Source: Chelatococcus composti
GTDB lineage: Bacteria; Pseudomonadota; Alphaproteobacteria; Rhizobiales; Beijerinckiaceae
Length of the DNA: 64,000 nucleotides
Direction of reading: 5' to 3'
Assembly (NCBI RefSeq): GCF_014201415.1
Contig: NZ_JACHEH010000004.1
Span: 310,001 to 374,000, forward strand
The notes beneath the pieces were generated by a model. The model did no database searches. It was not told the DNA's origin and saw only the letters and a list, made by a program, of their open reading frames with translations. Position numbers and translations under genes: made by a program. The stretch's first letter is position 1. The number at the start of each line of letters is the position of its first letter. Shown here piece after piece: positions 24,965 to 35,542 of the stretch.

Positions 24965-27829
24965 GTGAGCGAAGATACGGCCATTGCGCTCATCGTCCTG
25001 ATCGCGCTTGCGGTGCCGGTTGCCGCCATCGCCGGCTTCTTCATGGCGCTCAGGCTGCGCGGCCGCACGGCGGCGCTCGAGGCGCGTCTCGCGGCGCTGG
25101 AGCTGAAGCTGGCCGAGGCGGGCGTCGTCGTGCCGCCTCCCGCGGCGGATGCAGCTGCTGCCGGGCCGCAGGCCCCGGAGCCGGCCGCAGGGGACGAAGC
25201 CCCGCCGCCCCCCACGACGGTGGCGTTGGAACCGGCAGAAGAGCCGCGGCCACTGGAGGAACCGGAGGAAACGCTTGCGCCCGGCCTGGTGCCTGCGGCG
25301 GCAGCGACGGCCGCCCCGCAGGCGGGGCTCGAGGAACGGCTCGGCTCGCGCTGGGCCGTGTGGGTGGGCGGTGTCGCCCTGGCGCTCGGCGGCGTCCTGC
25401 TGGTGCGCTATTCCATCGAGGAGGGCTATTTCGGTCCGGCCGCGCGCGTCGTCGCCGGCCTCGTCACGGCGCTCGCCCTGATTGCCGCCGGCGAATGGCT
25501 GCGGCGGCGCGAGCGCGGCGCGGAGGGGGCCGCCGACGGCGCGTCGCCGGCCCACGTGCCAAGCGTGCTGACTGCCGCCGGCACCATGACGGCCTTCGCC
25601 AGCGTTTACGCCGCCCATGCGCTCTACGGCTTCATCGGCCCGGCGCCGGCCTTCGTGCTGCTCGGCCTCATCGGCATCGCGACCATGGTCGCGGCCGCCC
25701 TGCACGGGCCGGCGCTCGCCGCGCTCGGGCTTCTCGGCTCTCTGGCGGCCCCTCTCCTCGTCTCGAGCAGCGATCCCCGGCCATGGCCGGTCGTCATCTA
25801 TCTTCTCGCCGTCGTCGCGGCGGCCTGTGGCCTCGCACGCCTCCGCCTGTGGCGGTGGCTGGCCTATTCGGCAGCCGGCGGCGCGCTCGTCTGGTGCTGG
25901 CTGGTGGTGACAAGCGTCGGCAACGCCGACGCGCTGCCCGCCATGGCGCTGGTGCTGGCGCAGGCGGCGCTCGCCGTGGTGTTCCTCGTCGCGCTGCCCT
26001 ACGGCGGCGCTCGGCCGACAGCCGAGGATGTTCCCGGGGCCACAGCCAAGGCGGCCGTAGAGGCAGGCGACGGGGCCGAAGCGACCGCGCCACCCGTGCC
26101 CGCGCCGCAGCCGCGCGTCTGGACCCGGCCGCTCGACCTGCCCGCCCTCGCGGTGCTTGCCGCCTTCGGCGCGCTCGCTGTGCTGGCAGGCGAGCTCGCA
26201 GACGGCGGCGGGCGCGCGACCTTCTCGGCTGCGATGGCGGCCCTGCTCATCGCCACCGGCTACGCCTATGCCGCCGCGGCGGGAGCGGGCCTCATCGGCG
26301 CCGCCGTCGCGGCGGGCTGCCTCGCCTTCTGGCCGGTCGCCCGCTATGCGATGCTGGAGCCGGGCGGGGCCTCCATGCCCGGCGGGCCGGCGCTGGCGCC
26401 CGGCGAGCAGCCGGCGGCCCTCAGCCTCTATCTCGCCTTTGCCGTGGCGGCGGGGCTGGCACTCCTCGCGACCGCCGTGCGGCGGCTGATGCGCGCCGCG
26501 GACCTGCCGCTCGTCTGCGCCGCCTGCCATGCCGCCGCCGGGACGACTGGCCCCCTCGCCCTCCTCGTCATCGCCTACTGGCGCGTGACGGCCTTCGACA
26601 CCAGTGTACCCTTCGCCCTCGCTGCCGCCGTCCTCGCCCTCCTCTTCACGGGCGCGTCCCGGCTGCTCCATCGCGCGGACGACAATGCCACTCCCGTCGC
26701 GGCGCTCGGGATGGGAGCGATGGCGGCGGCGGCGCTCGGCGCTCTTGCGCTCGGCCTCACCTTCGCGCTCGAGAAGGGCATGCTCACCGTCGCCTTTGCC
26801 CTGTCGGCGCTCGGTACGGCCTTCGTCTCGCAGCGCATCGCGCTGCCGGTGCTGCGCTATGCCGTCGGGGCCATCGGCCTCCTGGTCCTCGGCCGCATCG
26901 CCTGGGACCCGGCCATCGCCGGCGATGCGCTGGGCACGACGCCGGTCTTCAACTGGCTGCTGTGGGGCTATGGCGTGCCGGCGGCCTCCTTCGCGCTCGC
27001 GGCCCGGGTGCTCGCCGCGAGCGGGCGGGACCGGGTGACCCAGCTGTGCGAGAGCCTGGCCATCCTCTTCAGCGCCCTGCTGGTCTTCTTCCAGATCCGC
27101 CACGCCCTGCACGGCGGAGACCCCTTCGCGGCGGATTCGGGTTTCGTCGAGATGGGTCTCATGGCCACGGCGGGTCTTGCCTTCTCCTTCGTGCTGATGC
27201 GCCTCGAGCTGAGGCGGGCAGACCCGGTCTATCACTTCGCCGGGCTCGCCTTCGCTGTCCTGACGCTGATCCTCGCCGGCTTCGGCCTGCTGCTGAGCGA
27301 GAACCCGCTGTTCACCGACGAGCCCGTGCGCGGCGGCCCCGTCTTCAACACCCTCTTCCTCGCCTATCTCGTGCCGGCCGTCATGGCGGCGGGCCTTGCC
27401 TGGATGGCGCGGGCGCACCGACCGGCGTGGTACGTGCGCGGCGCGCTGGCGCTTGCGCTGTTGCTGCACCTCGCCTTTACCGTCGACGTCATCCGCTTCC
27501 TCTTTCAGGGGCCGCAGATCGGCTACTGGCGGCAGACGGGCGAGGCCGAGCTGTGGACCTATTCGGCCGCGCTCGTCGTCATCGGCGTCGCCATCCTCGC
27601 CGTCGGCCTGTGGCGCGACTGGCGCTTCGCGCGCCTCGCCTCGGCGCCCTACATCCTCATCGCCGTGGTCAAGGTGTTCGTGGTCGATCTGTCGAGCCTC
27701 GAAGGCGTCCTGAGGGCCCTGTCCTTCATCGGCCTCGGCCTCGTGCTCGTCGGCATCGGCCTCGCCTACCAGAAGCTGCTGCGCAGGGGCGGAGCCGGGG
27801 CGGCCGTGGCCGATGACACGGTTTCGTGA
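24965..27829 (+). CDS. DUF2339 polytopic membrane protein
   Basis: The 954-residue product begins at GTG 24965. It has one N-terminal helix, a short coiled segment ([17 protein letters not shown]), a Pro/Ala/Glu-rich linker to about residue 115, then more than 20 hydrophobic helices, starting at the conserved [17 protein letters not shown]. This is the architecture of DUF2339 proteins, large inner-membrane proteins of unknown function. The C-terminal [19 protein letters not shown] is typical. A 17-base hairpin lies about 50 bases downstream. Confidence 0.9.
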   Translation: MSEDTAIALIVLIALAVPVAAIAGFFMALRLRGRTAALEARLAALELKLAEAGVVVPPPAADAAAAGPQAPEPAAGDEAPPPPTTVALEPAEEPRPLEEPEETLAPGLVPAAAATAAPQAGLEERLGSRWAVWVGGVALALGGVLLVRYSIEEGYFGPAARVVAGLVTALALIAAGEWLRRRERGAEGAADGASPAHVPSVLTAAGTMTAFASVYAAHALYGFIGPAPAFVLLGLIGIATMVAAALHGPALAALGLLGSLAAPLLVSSSDPRPWPVVIYLLAVVAAACGLARLRLWRWLAYSAAGGALVWCWLVVTSVGNADALPAMALVLAQAALAVVFLVALPYGGARPTAEDVPGATAKAAVEAGDGAEATAPPVPAPQPRVWTRPLDLPALAVLAAFGALAVLAGELADGGGRATFSAAMAALLIATGYAYAAAAGAGLIGAAVAAGCLAFWPVARYAMLEPGGASMPGGPALAPGEQPAALSLYLAFAVAAGLALLATAVRRLMRAADLPLVCAACHAAAGTTGPLALLVIAYWRVTAFDTSVPFALAAAVLALLFTGASRLLHRADDNATPVAALGMGAMAAAALGALALGLTFALEKGMLTVAFALSALGTAFVSQRIALPVLRYAVGAIGLLVLGRIAWDPAIAGDALGTTPVFNWLLWGYGVPAASFALAARVLAASGRDRVTQLCESLAILFSALLVFFQIRHALHGGDPFAADSGFVEMGLMATAGLAFSFVLMRLELRRADPVYHFAGLAFAVLTLILAGFGLLLSENPLFTDEPVRGGPVFNTLFLAYLVPAVMAAGLAWMARAHRPAWYVRGALALALLLHLAFTVDVIRFLFQGPQIGYWRQTGEAELWTYSAALVVIGVAILAVGLWRDWRFARLASAPYILIAVVKVFVVDLSSLEGVLRALSFIGLGLVLVGIGLAYQKLLRRGGAGAAVADDTVS

Positions 27830-27880
27830 AGTCGGGGAGCCGGGCCGTTCCCCTCTTCGGTGTGCAACCTTTGGATGCTT

Positions 27881-27897
27881 CAACCCTGATGGGGTTG
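27881..27897 (+). terminator. Hairpin after the DUF2339 gene
   Basis: CAACCC pairs with GGGTTG around TGATG in the 130-base spacer before xseB. No U-tract follows, so it may be a Rho-type or weak terminator, or mRNA structure of the xseB leader. Confidence 0.3.
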
Positions 27898-27959
27898 CCT
27901 CTTGCCCGAGGGAACGCGATAACGCTCATCTGGAGCACATGTCCCCTGAGGAATGCATG

Positions 27960-28211
27960 ATGAGCGATCACGCGCCGTCCGATATCGCGTCCCTGCCTTT
28001 CGAGCGTGCGCTCAAGGAGCTTGAGGAGATCGTCGACCGGCTCGAAAAGGGCAACGTGCCGCTCGACGAATCGATTGCGATCTACGAACGGGGCGAAGCG
28101 CTCAAGAAGCATTGCGAGACGCTTCTGAAGAAGGCCGAGGCCCGCATCGAGAAGATCACGATCGGGCCGGACGGCAAGCCGGGAACCGAGCCCCTCGACG
28201 TCGAGGGCTGA
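27960..28211 (+). CDS. xseB: Exodeoxyribonuclease VII small subunit
   Basis: The 83-residue product from ATG 27960 (TGAGGAA upstream) shows the XseB pattern: [20 protein letters not shown], then [19 protein letters not shown]. XseB forms several copies of a helical tail on XseA, the nuclease subunit, which is not in this window. It precedes pirin and dxs; xseB next to dxs is a common arrangement in proteobacteria. Confidence 0.95.
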   Translation: MSDHAPSDIASLPFERALKELEEIVDRLEKGNVPLDESIAIYERGEALKKHCETLLKKAEARIEKITIGPDGKPGTEPLDVEG

Positions 28212-28237
28212 GCCTCCATCAGCACGGGGAGGATGCG

Positions 28238-29155
28238 ATGAGCTGGCTTCGTGGCGAGGATCCTGTGGCTGGCGACGCGCCGTCCTGCGATGCGGTGGAG
28301 CTTGTGGTCGTGCTGCGCGTCTCGGATATCGGCGGCTTCTCCGTGCGCCGCGCCCTGCCGACCGTGCGGCGGCGCATGGTCGGCCCCTTCATCTTCTGGG
28401 ACGAGATGGGGCCGGCCGATTTCGCCATCGGCGACGGGCTCGACGTGCGGCCGCATCCGCACATCGGCCTCGCCACCCTCACCTATCTCTTCGAGGGGGC
28501 GATCGTGCACCGCGACAGCCTGGGCAGCGAGGAAATCATCCGCCCCGGCGCCGTCAACCTCATGTCGGCCGGCAGCGGCATCGTCCATTCCGAGCGCACG
28601 GGCCTCGAGGAGCGCATGCGCGGCACGCGCCTGGCGGGCATCCAGAGCTGGGTGGCCCTGCCCGCCGACCGCGAGGAGGACACGCCTTCCTTCAGCCACT
28701 ACGACGAGAACGCCCTGCCCGACATCGTCGGCGAGGGCAAGCACGTGCGCGTCGTCGCCGGCACGCTCTTTGGCTCCACATCGCCCGTCGCTACCGCCAG
28801 CGAGGCGATCTACGCCGATGTCGCGCTGTCGGCTGGAGCGAGCATCCCGTTCGACCCCGTGGCCGAGGAACGGGCGATCTACACCGTCTCCGGGGACATC
28901 GACATCGCCGGCGACCGTTTCGAGGCGCACCGCCTCCTCGTCTTCAAGCCGGGGGATGCCATCACCGTCACGGCCCGGACGCCGGCCCGCTTCCTGATGC
29001 TCGGCGGCGCGCCGATGGACGGCAAGCGCTACATCTGGTGGAACTTCGTCTCCTCGCGCAAGGAGCGCATCGAGCAGGCGAAGGAGGACTGGAAGATGGG
29101 GCGCTTCGGCGGTGTGCCGGGCGACGACGAGTTCATTCCTTTGCCCGAACTGTGA
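28238..29155 (+). CDS. Pirin family protein
   Basis: The 305-residue product is a two-cupin pirin. The metal-binding residues are all present: His73 and His75 (RPHPHIGLAT), His117 and Glu119 (GIVHSER). Bacterial pirins are iron proteins; some oxidise quercetin and others modulate metabolic enzymes. Function here is unknown. It sits between xseB and dxs, 26 bases after xseB. Confidence 0.93.
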   Translation: MSWLRGEDPVAGDAPSCDAVELVVVLRVSDIGGFSVRRALPTVRRRMVGPFIFWDEMGPADFAIGDGLDVRPHPHIGLATLTYLFEGAIVHRDSLGSEEIIRPGAVNLMSAGSGIVHSERTGLEERMRGTRLAGIQSWVALPADREEDTPSFSHYDENALPDIVGEGKHVRVVAGTLFGSTSPVATASEAIYADVALSAGASIPFDPVAEERAIYTVSGDIDIAGDRFEAHRLLVFKPGDAITVTARTPARFLMLGGAPMDGKRYIWWNFVSSRKERIEQAKEDWKMGRFGGVPGDDEFIPLPEL

Positions 29156-29243
29156 GCCCTGCGGCAGCGGATACCTTTGACCGGCGCCGGACGAGGCCCT
29201 ATGTCCGGTTGCAGCCGATGACCCACGCGCGCGAGGGATTGCC

Positions 29244-31160
29244 GTGCCCGTCGATACGCCGCTGCTCGACACCATCAAGTTTCCGGCGGATCTACGCCGC
29301 CTGCCCGAGGCACAGTTGCGACAGGTGGCGGACGAGTTACGCGCCGAGACCATCGACGCCGTCTCGGTCACGGGCGGGCATCTCGGCGCCGGGCTCGGCG
29401 TCGTCGAGCTTACGGTGGCGCTGCACTACGTCTTCGACACGCCGCACGACCGGCTCATCTGGGATGTCGGCCACCAGGCCTATCCGCACAAAATCCTGAC
29501 CGGGCGGCGCGAGCGCATCCGCACCCTGCGCAAGGGCGGCGGCCTCTCGGGCTTCACCAAGCGCGCCGAAAGCGAGTACGACCCCTTCGGCACGGGCCAT
29601 TCCTCCACCTCCATCTCCGCCGGGCTCGGCATGGCGGTGGCACGCAACCTCAAGGGCGAGAAGCGCAACGTCATCGCTGTCATCGGAGACGGCGCGATGT
29701 CGGCGGGCATGGCGTACGAGGCCATGAACAACGCCGGGGCGATGAACGAGCGGCTCATCGTCATCCTCAACGACAACGACATGTCCATCGCGCCGCCCGT
29801 CGGTGCCATGTCCGCCTATCTCGCGCGGCTCGTCTCGGGCGGCACCTATCGCACCCTGCGCGAGGTGGGCAAGCAGCTCGCCCGGCGGCTGCCGAAATTC
29901 ATCTACGAGAAGGCCCAGCGGGCGGAGGAGTTTGCGCGCGGCTTCTGGACGGGCGGCACGCTCTTCGAGGAGCTGGGCTTCTACTATGTGGGGCCGGTCG
30001 ACGGCCACAACCTCGACCACCTGCTGCCGGTGCTGAAGAATGTGCGCGATGCGGAGGCCGGGCCCATCCTCGTCCATGTCGTGACGCAGAAGGGCAAGGG
30101 CTATCCCCCGGCCGAGGCCGCCGCCGACAAGTACCACGGCGTCGTCACCTTCGACGTCGTCACCGGCGCGCAGGCCAAGCCCAAGGCCAATGCGCCGAGC
30201 TATACGAAAGTCTTCGCCGAAAGCCTCGTGCGGGAGGCCGAGCAGGACGACCGCATCGTTGCCGTCACCGCCGCCATGCCGTCGGGCACCGGGCTCGACA
30301 TCTTCGGCAGGGCCTTTCCGCAGCGTACCTTCGACGTCGGCATCGCCGAGCAGCATGCCGTGACCTTCGCGGCGGGGCTCGCAGCCGAGGGCTTCAAGCC
30401 CTTCTGCGCCATCTATTCCACCTTCCTGCAGCGCGCCTACGACCAGATCGTCCACGACGTCGCCATCCAGAACCTGCCGGTGCGCTTCGCGCTCGACAGG
30501 GCGGGGCTCGTCGGCGCCGACGGGCCGACCCATGCCGGCTCGTTCGACATCGCCTTCCTCGGCTGCGTGCCGAACATGGTCATCATGGCCGCGGCCGACG
30601 AGGCGGAGCTCGTGCATATGGTGGCCACGGCAGCGGCCCATGACGCGGGGCCCATCGCCTTCCGCTACCCGCGCGGCGAGGGCGTCGGCGTCGAGATGCC
30701 GGAGCGCGGCGTGCCGCTGGCCATCGGACGAGGCCGGATCGTGCGCGAGGGCGGGCGCATCGCGCTCCTTTCCCTCGGCACGCGGCTGGCGGAATGTCTC
30801 AAGGCTGCCGAGCAGCTCGAGGCGCGGGGCCTTCCCACCACCGTCGCTGACGCGCGTTTCGCCAAGCCTATCGATGCCGGGCTGGTGCTGGCCCTCGCCC
30901 GCGAGCACGAATGCCTCGTCACGGTCGAGGAAGGCTCCATCGGCGGCTTCGGCACGCAGGTGCTGCACCTGCTGGCCCGCGAGGGCGCGCTCGACCGTGG
31001 CCTCAAGGTGCGCACCATGGTGCTGCCCGATGTCTTCATCGACCACGACAAGCCGGAACGGATGTATGCGAAGGCGGGCCTCGACGCCGCCGGCATCGTC
31101 GCCACGGTTTTTGCCGCGCTCGGTACGGATGCGTCGGATGCAGCGGCGCTGACGGCCTGA
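29244..31160 (+). CDS. dxs: 1-Deoxy-D-xylulose-5-phosphate synthase
   Basis: The 638-residue product is DXS, the thiamine-diphosphate enzyme that condenses pyruvate with glyceraldehyde 3-phosphate to start the MEP isoprenoid pathway. The start is GTG 29244. Visible signatures are [17 protein letters not shown] near residue 48, [17 protein letters not shown] near 77, the ThDP motif [16 protein letters not shown] near 150 and [16 protein letters not shown] near 365. Length matches the family. Confidence 0.98.
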   Translation: MPVDTPLLDTIKFPADLRRLPEAQLRQVADELRAETIDAVSVTGGHLGAGLGVVELTVALHYVFDTPHDRLIWDVGHQAYPHKILTGRRERIRTLRKGGGLSGFTKRAESEYDPFGTGHSSTSISAGLGMAVARNLKGEKRNVIAVIGDGAMSAGMAYEAMNNAGAMNERLIVILNDNDMSIAPPVGAMSAYLARLVSGGTYRTLREVGKQLARRLPKFIYEKAQRAEEFARGFWTGGTLFEELGFYYVGPVDGHNLDHLLPVLKNVRDAEAGPILVHVVTQKGKGYPPAEAAADKYHGVVTFDVVTGAQAKPKANAPSYTKVFAESLVREAEQDDRIVAVTAAMPSGTGLDIFGRAFPQRTFDVGIAEQHAVTFAAGLAAEGFKPFCAIYSTFLQRAYDQIVHDVAIQNLPVRFALDRAGLVGADGPTHAGSFDIAFLGCVPNMVIMAAADEAELVHMVATAAAHDAGPIAFRYPRGEGVGVEMPERGVPLAIGRGRIVREGGRIALLSLGTRLAECLKAAEQLEARGLPTTVADARFAKPIDAGLVLALAREHECLVTVEEGSIGGFGTQVLHLLAREGALDRGLKVRTMVLPDVFIDHDKPERMYAKAGLDAAGIVATVFAALGTDASDAAALTA

Positions 31161-31298
31161 CCTGCCCTCGCCTCGGCCGGCGTGTCCCTGCGACTGTGCA
31201 TCCCGCGCGCTGCCATGTCGCGCGGCCCGCCGCTGCTCTATAAGGGCAGCCGATCTCGCAGCGGACACGCTTCCCTGCTCGCCGGACAAGCTCAACCC

Positions 31299-32024
31299 AT
31301 GCGTAAACGCGCCGATCTCCTTCTTGTCGAACGCGGCTTCTTCGACAGCCGCGCCAAGGCGCAGGCGGCCATTGCCGCGGGGGGCGTCACGGCCGACGGG
31401 CGCCCGGTGCGCAAGGCGTCCGACGCCGTGGCCGTTGACGCGGTCATCGTGGCCGAGGCGCCGCACCCCTGGGTGTCACGGGCGGGCGTCAAGCTGGCGG
31501 CGGCGCTCGATGCCTTCATCATCGATCCTGCCGGCCTCGTCTGCCTCGATGTCGGCGCCTCGACCGGCGGCTTCACCGAGGTGCTCCTCACGCGGGGCGC
31601 TGCGAAGGTCTATGCGGTTGATGTCGGCCACGGCCAGCTTCACCCGCGGCTCGCTGCCGATCCGCGCGTGGTCTCCCTCGAGGGGCTCGACGCGCGGGAG
31701 CTGACCGCCGCCCACGTGGCGGAGCCGGTCGGCCTCATCGTGGCGGATGTCAGCTTCATCTCGCTAAAGCTCGTGCTGCCCGCCGTGACGGGCCGCATCG
31801 CGACGGGCGGCCACCTCGTCGCCCTCGTCAAGCCGCAGTTCGAGGCCGGCCGGGCGCACCTCAAGAAAGGCATCGTGCGCGACGAGGCCGTGCGGGCGGC
31901 GGTGGTGGAGGAGATCGCCGCCCTGGTGGGCGACCTCGGCCTTGCCGTTCTCGGCACCATGCCCTCCCCCATCGCGGGCGGGGATGGCAACGTGGAATAT
32001 CTGATCGGGGCGCGCCGTGACTGA
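31299..32024 (+). CDS. tlyA: TlyA-family rRNA 2'-O-methyltransferase
   Basis: The 241-residue product has an S4 RNA-binding domain (residues 1-60: RADLLLVERGFFDSRAKAQA) and an FtsJ-like methyltransferase domain with SAM motif CLDVGASTGGFTEVLLTRGA near 86. Catalytic Lys and Asp are in VADVSFISLKLVLP and LVKPQFEAGR. TlyA proteins methylate 16S and 23S rRNA ribose; some are called hemolysins. Its end overlaps the next gene by eight bases. Confidence 0.94.
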   Translation: MRKRADLLLVERGFFDSRAKAQAAIAAGGVTADGRPVRKASDAVAVDAVIVAEAPHPWVSRAGVKLAAALDAFIIDPAGLVCLDVGASTGGFTEVLLTRGAAKVYAVDVGHGQLHPRLAADPRVVSLEGLDARELTAAHVAEPVGLIVADVSFISLKLVLPAVTGRIATGGHLVALVKPQFEAGRAHLKKGIVRDEAVRAAVVEEIAALVGDLGLAVLGTMPSPIAGGDGNVEYLIGARRD

Positions 32025-33282
32025 GACGCTGACCATCACCCGCCTGGGCGCCCGCGGCGACGGCATCGCAGAAGGACCGCACGGCCCGGTCTACGTGCCC
32101 TTCGCCCTGCCGGGCGAGGTCGTGACAGCCGACGTGGAGGGCGAGCGCGGCCGGCTCCTCGGCGTCGAGACGCCATCGCCCGACCGGCAGGCCGCCGAGT
32201 GCCCGCTCTTCGGCCACTGCGGCGGTTGCGCCGCCCAGCACATGGCGCCGCTGCCCTACAGCCGCTGGAAGCGTGACATCGTCCTCCGCGCTCTCGCCCA
32301 TGCCGGCGTCGAGGCCGAGGTGTCGCCGCTCGTCGATGCGCATGGGGCCGGGCGCCGACGCGTGACCTTCCATGCCCGCCAGGTCGAGGGCAAGGCCACC
32401 GTCGGTTTCATGGCGGCGCGCAGCCACGCGCTCGTGCGCATCGAGAGCTGTCCTGTGCTGACCCCCGGCCTCGCCTCGGCGCCACAGAAGGCGCGGGCGC
32501 TGGCCGGCCTTCTCCTGCCGCGCGGCAAGCCGCTCGATATCCAGGTCACGGACACGTCCGGCGGACTCGACATCGACATCCGCGGGCTCGGCAAGGCCGA
32601 CGACAGGCTGCGTGCGGCGCTGGTCGACGCTGCCCGCGCGCTCGACCTCGCGCGCCTGTCGCTGCACGGCGACATCCTTATCGAGCGTCGCCCGCCCCTC
32701 GTTACGATGGGGCCGGCCGCCGTGGTGCCGCCACCCGGCAGCTTCCTGCAGGCGACCGCAGCCGGCGAGGAGACCCTCGCCGCACTCGTGATGGAAGCCT
32801 GCACCGGCGCGCGCCACGTGGCCGACCTCTTTACCGGCTGCGGTCCCTTTGCGCTGCGTCTGGCGCGGCAGGCCAAGGTGCATGCCGTGGAGAACGGCGC
32901 CGAGGCCCTCGTGGCCCTGCAGCGGGCCGTGCGCAACACCCAGGGTCTGAAGCCGGTTACCACCGAGGCGCGCGACCTGTTCCGCCGCCCGCTGCTGCCG
33001 CCGGAGCTCGACCGGTTCGACGCTGTGGTGCTCGATCCGCCCCGCGCTGGCGCGGAGGCGCAGGTGCGGCAGATCGCGCTCTCGAGGGTGCCGCTCGCCG
33101 TCTCCGTCTCGTGCGATCCGGGCACCTTCGCGCGTGATGCCCGCATCCTCGTCGAGGCCGGCATGCAGCCGATCCGGGTCGTGCCGGTCGACCAGTTCCG
33201 CTACACCCATCATGTGGAGGTCGTCGGCGTCTTCGCACGCCCGACACAGCAGAAGAAGAAAGGCAAAGGAGGGCGTTCGTGA
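32017..33282 (+). CDS. TrmA/RlmD-like 5-methyluridine RNA methyltransferase
   Basis: The 421-residue product starts at GTG 32017. An N-terminal TRAM-like segment (ITRLGARGDGIAEG) is followed by iron-sulfur cysteines C62-x5-C68-x2-C71 and a fourth Cys in IESCPVL. The SAM motif is ADLFTGCGPFALRLA and the catalytic Cys lies in SVSCDPGTFARDARIL near the C-terminus. It methylates uridine C5 in rRNA or tRNA; which one is not resolvable. It overlaps tlyA and the FAD oxidase gene. Confidence 0.93.
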   Translation: MTETLTITRLGARGDGIAEGPHGPVYVPFALPGEVVTADVEGERGRLLGVETPSPDRQAAECPLFGHCGGCAAQHMAPLPYSRWKRDIVLRALAHAGVEAEVSPLVDAHGAGRRRVTFHARQVEGKATVGFMAARSHALVRIESCPVLTPGLASAPQKARALAGLLLPRGKPLDIQVTDTSGGLDIDIRGLGKADDRLRAALVDAARALDLARLSLHGDILIERRPPLVTMGPAAVVPPPGSFLQATAAGEETLAALVMEACTGARHVADLFTGCGPFALRLARQAKVHAVENGAEALVALQRAVRNTQGLKPVTTEARDLFRRPLLPPELDRFDAVVLDPPRAGAEAQVRQIALSRVPLAVSVSCDPGTFARDARILVEAGMQPIRVVPVDQFRYTHHVEVVGVFARPTQQKKKGKGGRS

Positions 33283-34697
33283 GCACGGGGACGAAGGAGG
33301 ATTTCCTGAAGGCACTCACCGAGGTGGTCGGGCCAGGCAATGTGCTGAGCGCGCCGGACGACATCCTGCCCTTCCTGCGCGAGCCGCGCGACCTCTTCCG
33401 CGGAGAGGCGCTCGCCGTCGTTCGACCTGGCACGACGCCGGAGGTGGCCGAGGTGATGCGCCGCGCCCGCGCGGCGGGTGTCGCCGTCGTGCCGCAGGGC
33501 GGCAACACCGGCCTCGTCGGCGGGCAGATCCCGGACGCGAGCCGGCCGATGGTGGTGCTCAGCCTGCAGAAGCTCGACCGCATCCGCGAAGTCGATGCCC
33601 TGACGGACACGATGACCGTGGAGGCGGGCGTCACGCTGCTCAAGGCGCAGGAGGCGGCCGAGGCCGCAGACCGGCTCTTTCCTCTCTCGCTCGCCTCGGA
33701 AGGTTCCTGCACCATCGGCGGCAACATCGCCACCAATGCCGGCGGCACCGCCGTCATCGCCTACGGAAACACGCGCGACCTCGTCGTCGGACTTGAGGTG
33801 GTGCTGGCGGACGGCCGCATCTGGAACGGCCTCGGCAAGCTGCGCAAGGACAACACGGGCTACGACCTCAAGAACCTCTTCATCGGCTCGGAGGGCACCC
33901 TCGGCATCGTGACCGCCGCGGTGCTGAAGCTCTTCCCTCGCCCGAAGGGACGGGCCACCGCGTTCTGCGGCCTCGCCTCGCCGCAGGCGGCGCTCGACCT
34001 CCTCGCCCTCGCCAAGGCCGAAGCGGGCAGCGCGGTGACGACCTTCGAGTTCCTGCCGAGGCTCGGGCTCGAGTTCGTGCTGCGGCACGCGCCCGGTACG
34101 CGCGACCCACTCGACGGGCCGCACGCCTGGTACGTGCTGATGGAGCTGTCCTCCGCGGCCGAGGGCGGCCTCGACGAGGTGATGGAGCGCATCCTCGGGG
34201 AGGCGCTGGAACGCGGAATCGTCGACGACGCCGCCATCGCCGCGAGCCTCGACCAGCGCAACGCCTTCTGGAAGCTGCGTGAGGCACTGTCCGAAGTCCA
34301 GCGGTACGAGGGTGGCTCGATCAAGCACGACATCTCCGTGCCGGTGGCGCTGGTGCCGCAGTTCCTCGAGGAAGCGACGGCGGCCGCGGAGGCCCTGGTG
34401 CCCGGCTGCCGGCCGCTGCCCTTCGGCCATCTCGGCGACGGCAACGTGCACTTCAACGTCAGCCAGCCGGTCGGCGCCGACAAGCAGGCCTTCCTGGACC
34501 GCTGGGAGGCGATGAACGAAGCCGTGCATGCTGTCGTCCTGAAGCATGGCGGCTCCATCTCGGCCGAGCACGGCATCGGCCGCCTCAAGCGTGACCTGCT
34601 GCCGGCCGTCAAGGATCCCGTCGCGCTCGATCTCATGCGCAAGCTCAAGGCGGCGCTCGACCCCGACGGTCTGCTCAATCCGGGAGCGATGCTGTGA
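33279..34697 (+). CDS. FAD-linked oxidase of the D-2-hydroxyacid dehydrogenase type
   Basis: The 472-residue product starts at GTG 33279, overlapping the previous stop by four bases. It belongs to the FAD_binding_4/FAD-oxidase_C family: AVVRPGTTPEVAEVMRRARA near residue 48, VPQGGNTGLVGGQIP near 70, GSCTIGGNIATNAGG near 145, and the C-terminal HLGDGNVHFNV plus SAEHGIGRLKRDLL. It probably oxidises a D-2-hydroxy acid such as D-lactate or D-2-hydroxyglutarate. Confidence 0.93.
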   Translation: MSTGTKEDFLKALTEVVGPGNVLSAPDDILPFLREPRDLFRGEALAVVRPGTTPEVAEVMRRARAAGVAVVPQGGNTGLVGGQIPDASRPMVVLSLQKLDRIREVDALTDTMTVEAGVTLLKAQEAAEAADRLFPLSLASEGSCTIGGNIATNAGGTAVIAYGNTRDLVVGLEVVLADGRIWNGLGKLRKDNTGYDLKNLFIGSEGTLGIVTAAVLKLFPRPKGRATAFCGLASPQAALDLLALAKAEAGSAVTTFEFLPRLGLEFVLRHAPGTRDPLDGPHAWYVLMELSSAAEGGLDEVMERILGEALERGIVDDAAIAASLDQRNAFWKLREALSEVQRYEGGSIKHDISVPVALVPQFLEEATAAAEALVPGCRPLPFGHLGDGNVHFNVSQPVGADKQAFLDRWEAMNEAVHAVVLKHGGSISAEHGIGRLKRDLLPAVKDPVALDLMRKLKAALDPDGLLNPGAML

Positions 34698-35143
34698 CAG
34701 GGCCGTTCACGGCCGGCCCGATGACCGAGGCGGAGCTGCCGGCCGTCGTCGCCCTGTGGCAGGCCGCGGGCCTGACGCGGCCGTGGAACGACCCGGCCGA
34801 GGACATCGCCTTCTGCCGCGCCTCGGGCCACGGCGACGTACTCGTGCGGCGTGCGGCCGACGGCGCCATCGTTGCGGCCTGCATGGTGGGCCACGACGGG
34901 CACCGGGGCGTCGTCTACTATGTGGCGGTCGACCCGGCCGCGCGCGGAGCGGGCCACGGCCGCGCCATCATGGCGGCGGCGGAGGCGTGGCTCAGGGCGC
35001 GCGGCGTGTGGAAGCTCAACCTGCTGGTGCGGGCAGGCAACGAGGCGGTGCAGCACTTCTACGAGCGGCTCGGCTTCGAGGCTCAGCCACGCATCTACAT
35101 GGAAAAATGGCTCGATCCGGCGCGAAAGCCGCCTCCGCGATAG
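34694..35143 (+). CDS. GNAT-family acetyltransferase, YpeA-like
   Basis: The 149-residue product starts at GTG 34694, overlapping the preceding stop by four bases. It shows the YpeA pattern: LWQAAGLTRPWNDPAEDI near residue 22, GHDGHRGVVYYVAVDPAARGAGHGRAIM with the acetyl-CoA R/Q-x-x-G-x-G/A motif near 72-95, and AVQHFYERLGFE near 120. Acceptor unknown. It is the last gene of the tlyA-started overlapping group. Confidence 0.93.
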   Translation: MTGPFTAGPMTEAELPAVVALWQAAGLTRPWNDPAEDIAFCRASGHGDVLVRRAADGAIVAACMVGHDGHRGVVYYVAVDPAARGAGHGRAIMAAAEAWLRARGVWKLNLLVRAGNEAVQHFYERLGFEAQPRIYMEKWLDPARKPPPR

Positions 35144-35242
35144 AAAAGGCGGCCGGCGTACATCCTCCGTTCATCTTGTGCGTTGTTTGATAGCAACGGC
35201 GACAGGCAAAGCGCCTCACGATCCACGATGCGGAGATTCGAA

Positions 35243-35539
35243 ATGCCGTCTGTTTCCCTGCCCTTAACCCTGAAGCGCGGTTTGCCCCTCGTCCTCGGCG
35301 CCGCGGCAGCGGCGTTTGTCAGCTTCTCCGGCCCTGCCGTGACCTCCGCCGAAGCGCGGACCGTCTGCCGGACGGAACGGGTATGCACGCAGCCGCGGCC
35401 GGTGCGCGAGGTCGTCACCCACTGCCGCATGGTGCGCCGCCCCGGCATGGCGCCCCGCCGCGTGTGCGAGGACGAGGTGCGCTGGGTGCGCCGCGGCCCG
35501 CCGCGTTGCAAGATGGAGCGTGTCTGCCGGCGCTACTGA
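35243..35539 (+). CDS. Small exported Cys/Arg-rich protein
   Basis: A 98-residue product from ATG 35243 (CGGAGA upstream; another ATG 15 bases earlier). A signal peptide spans about residues 1-43, ending at SAEA. The mature part has six cysteines with many Arg: TVCRTERVCTQ, THCRMVRRPG, RRVCEDEV, RCKMERVCRRY. They may form disulfides in the periplasm. I do not recognise a family; similar small basic exported proteins occur elsewhere in this window. A strong terminator follows, inside the opposite gene. Confidence 0.75.
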   Translation: MPSVSLPLTLKRGLPLVLGAAAAAFVSFSGPAVTSAEARTVCRTERVCTQPRPVREVVTHCRMVRRPGMAPRRVCEDEVRWVRRGPPRCKMERVCRRY

Positions 35540-35542
35540 GCC

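Noticed and set aside
23666-27883. A 1405-codon open frame on the minus strand opposite the protein phosphatase, nadQ and DUF2339 genes.
   Set aside because: It is an antisense shadow produced by GC-rich third positions: Arg/Gly/Asp/His-rich, no domains, and fully opposite genes with recognised families.
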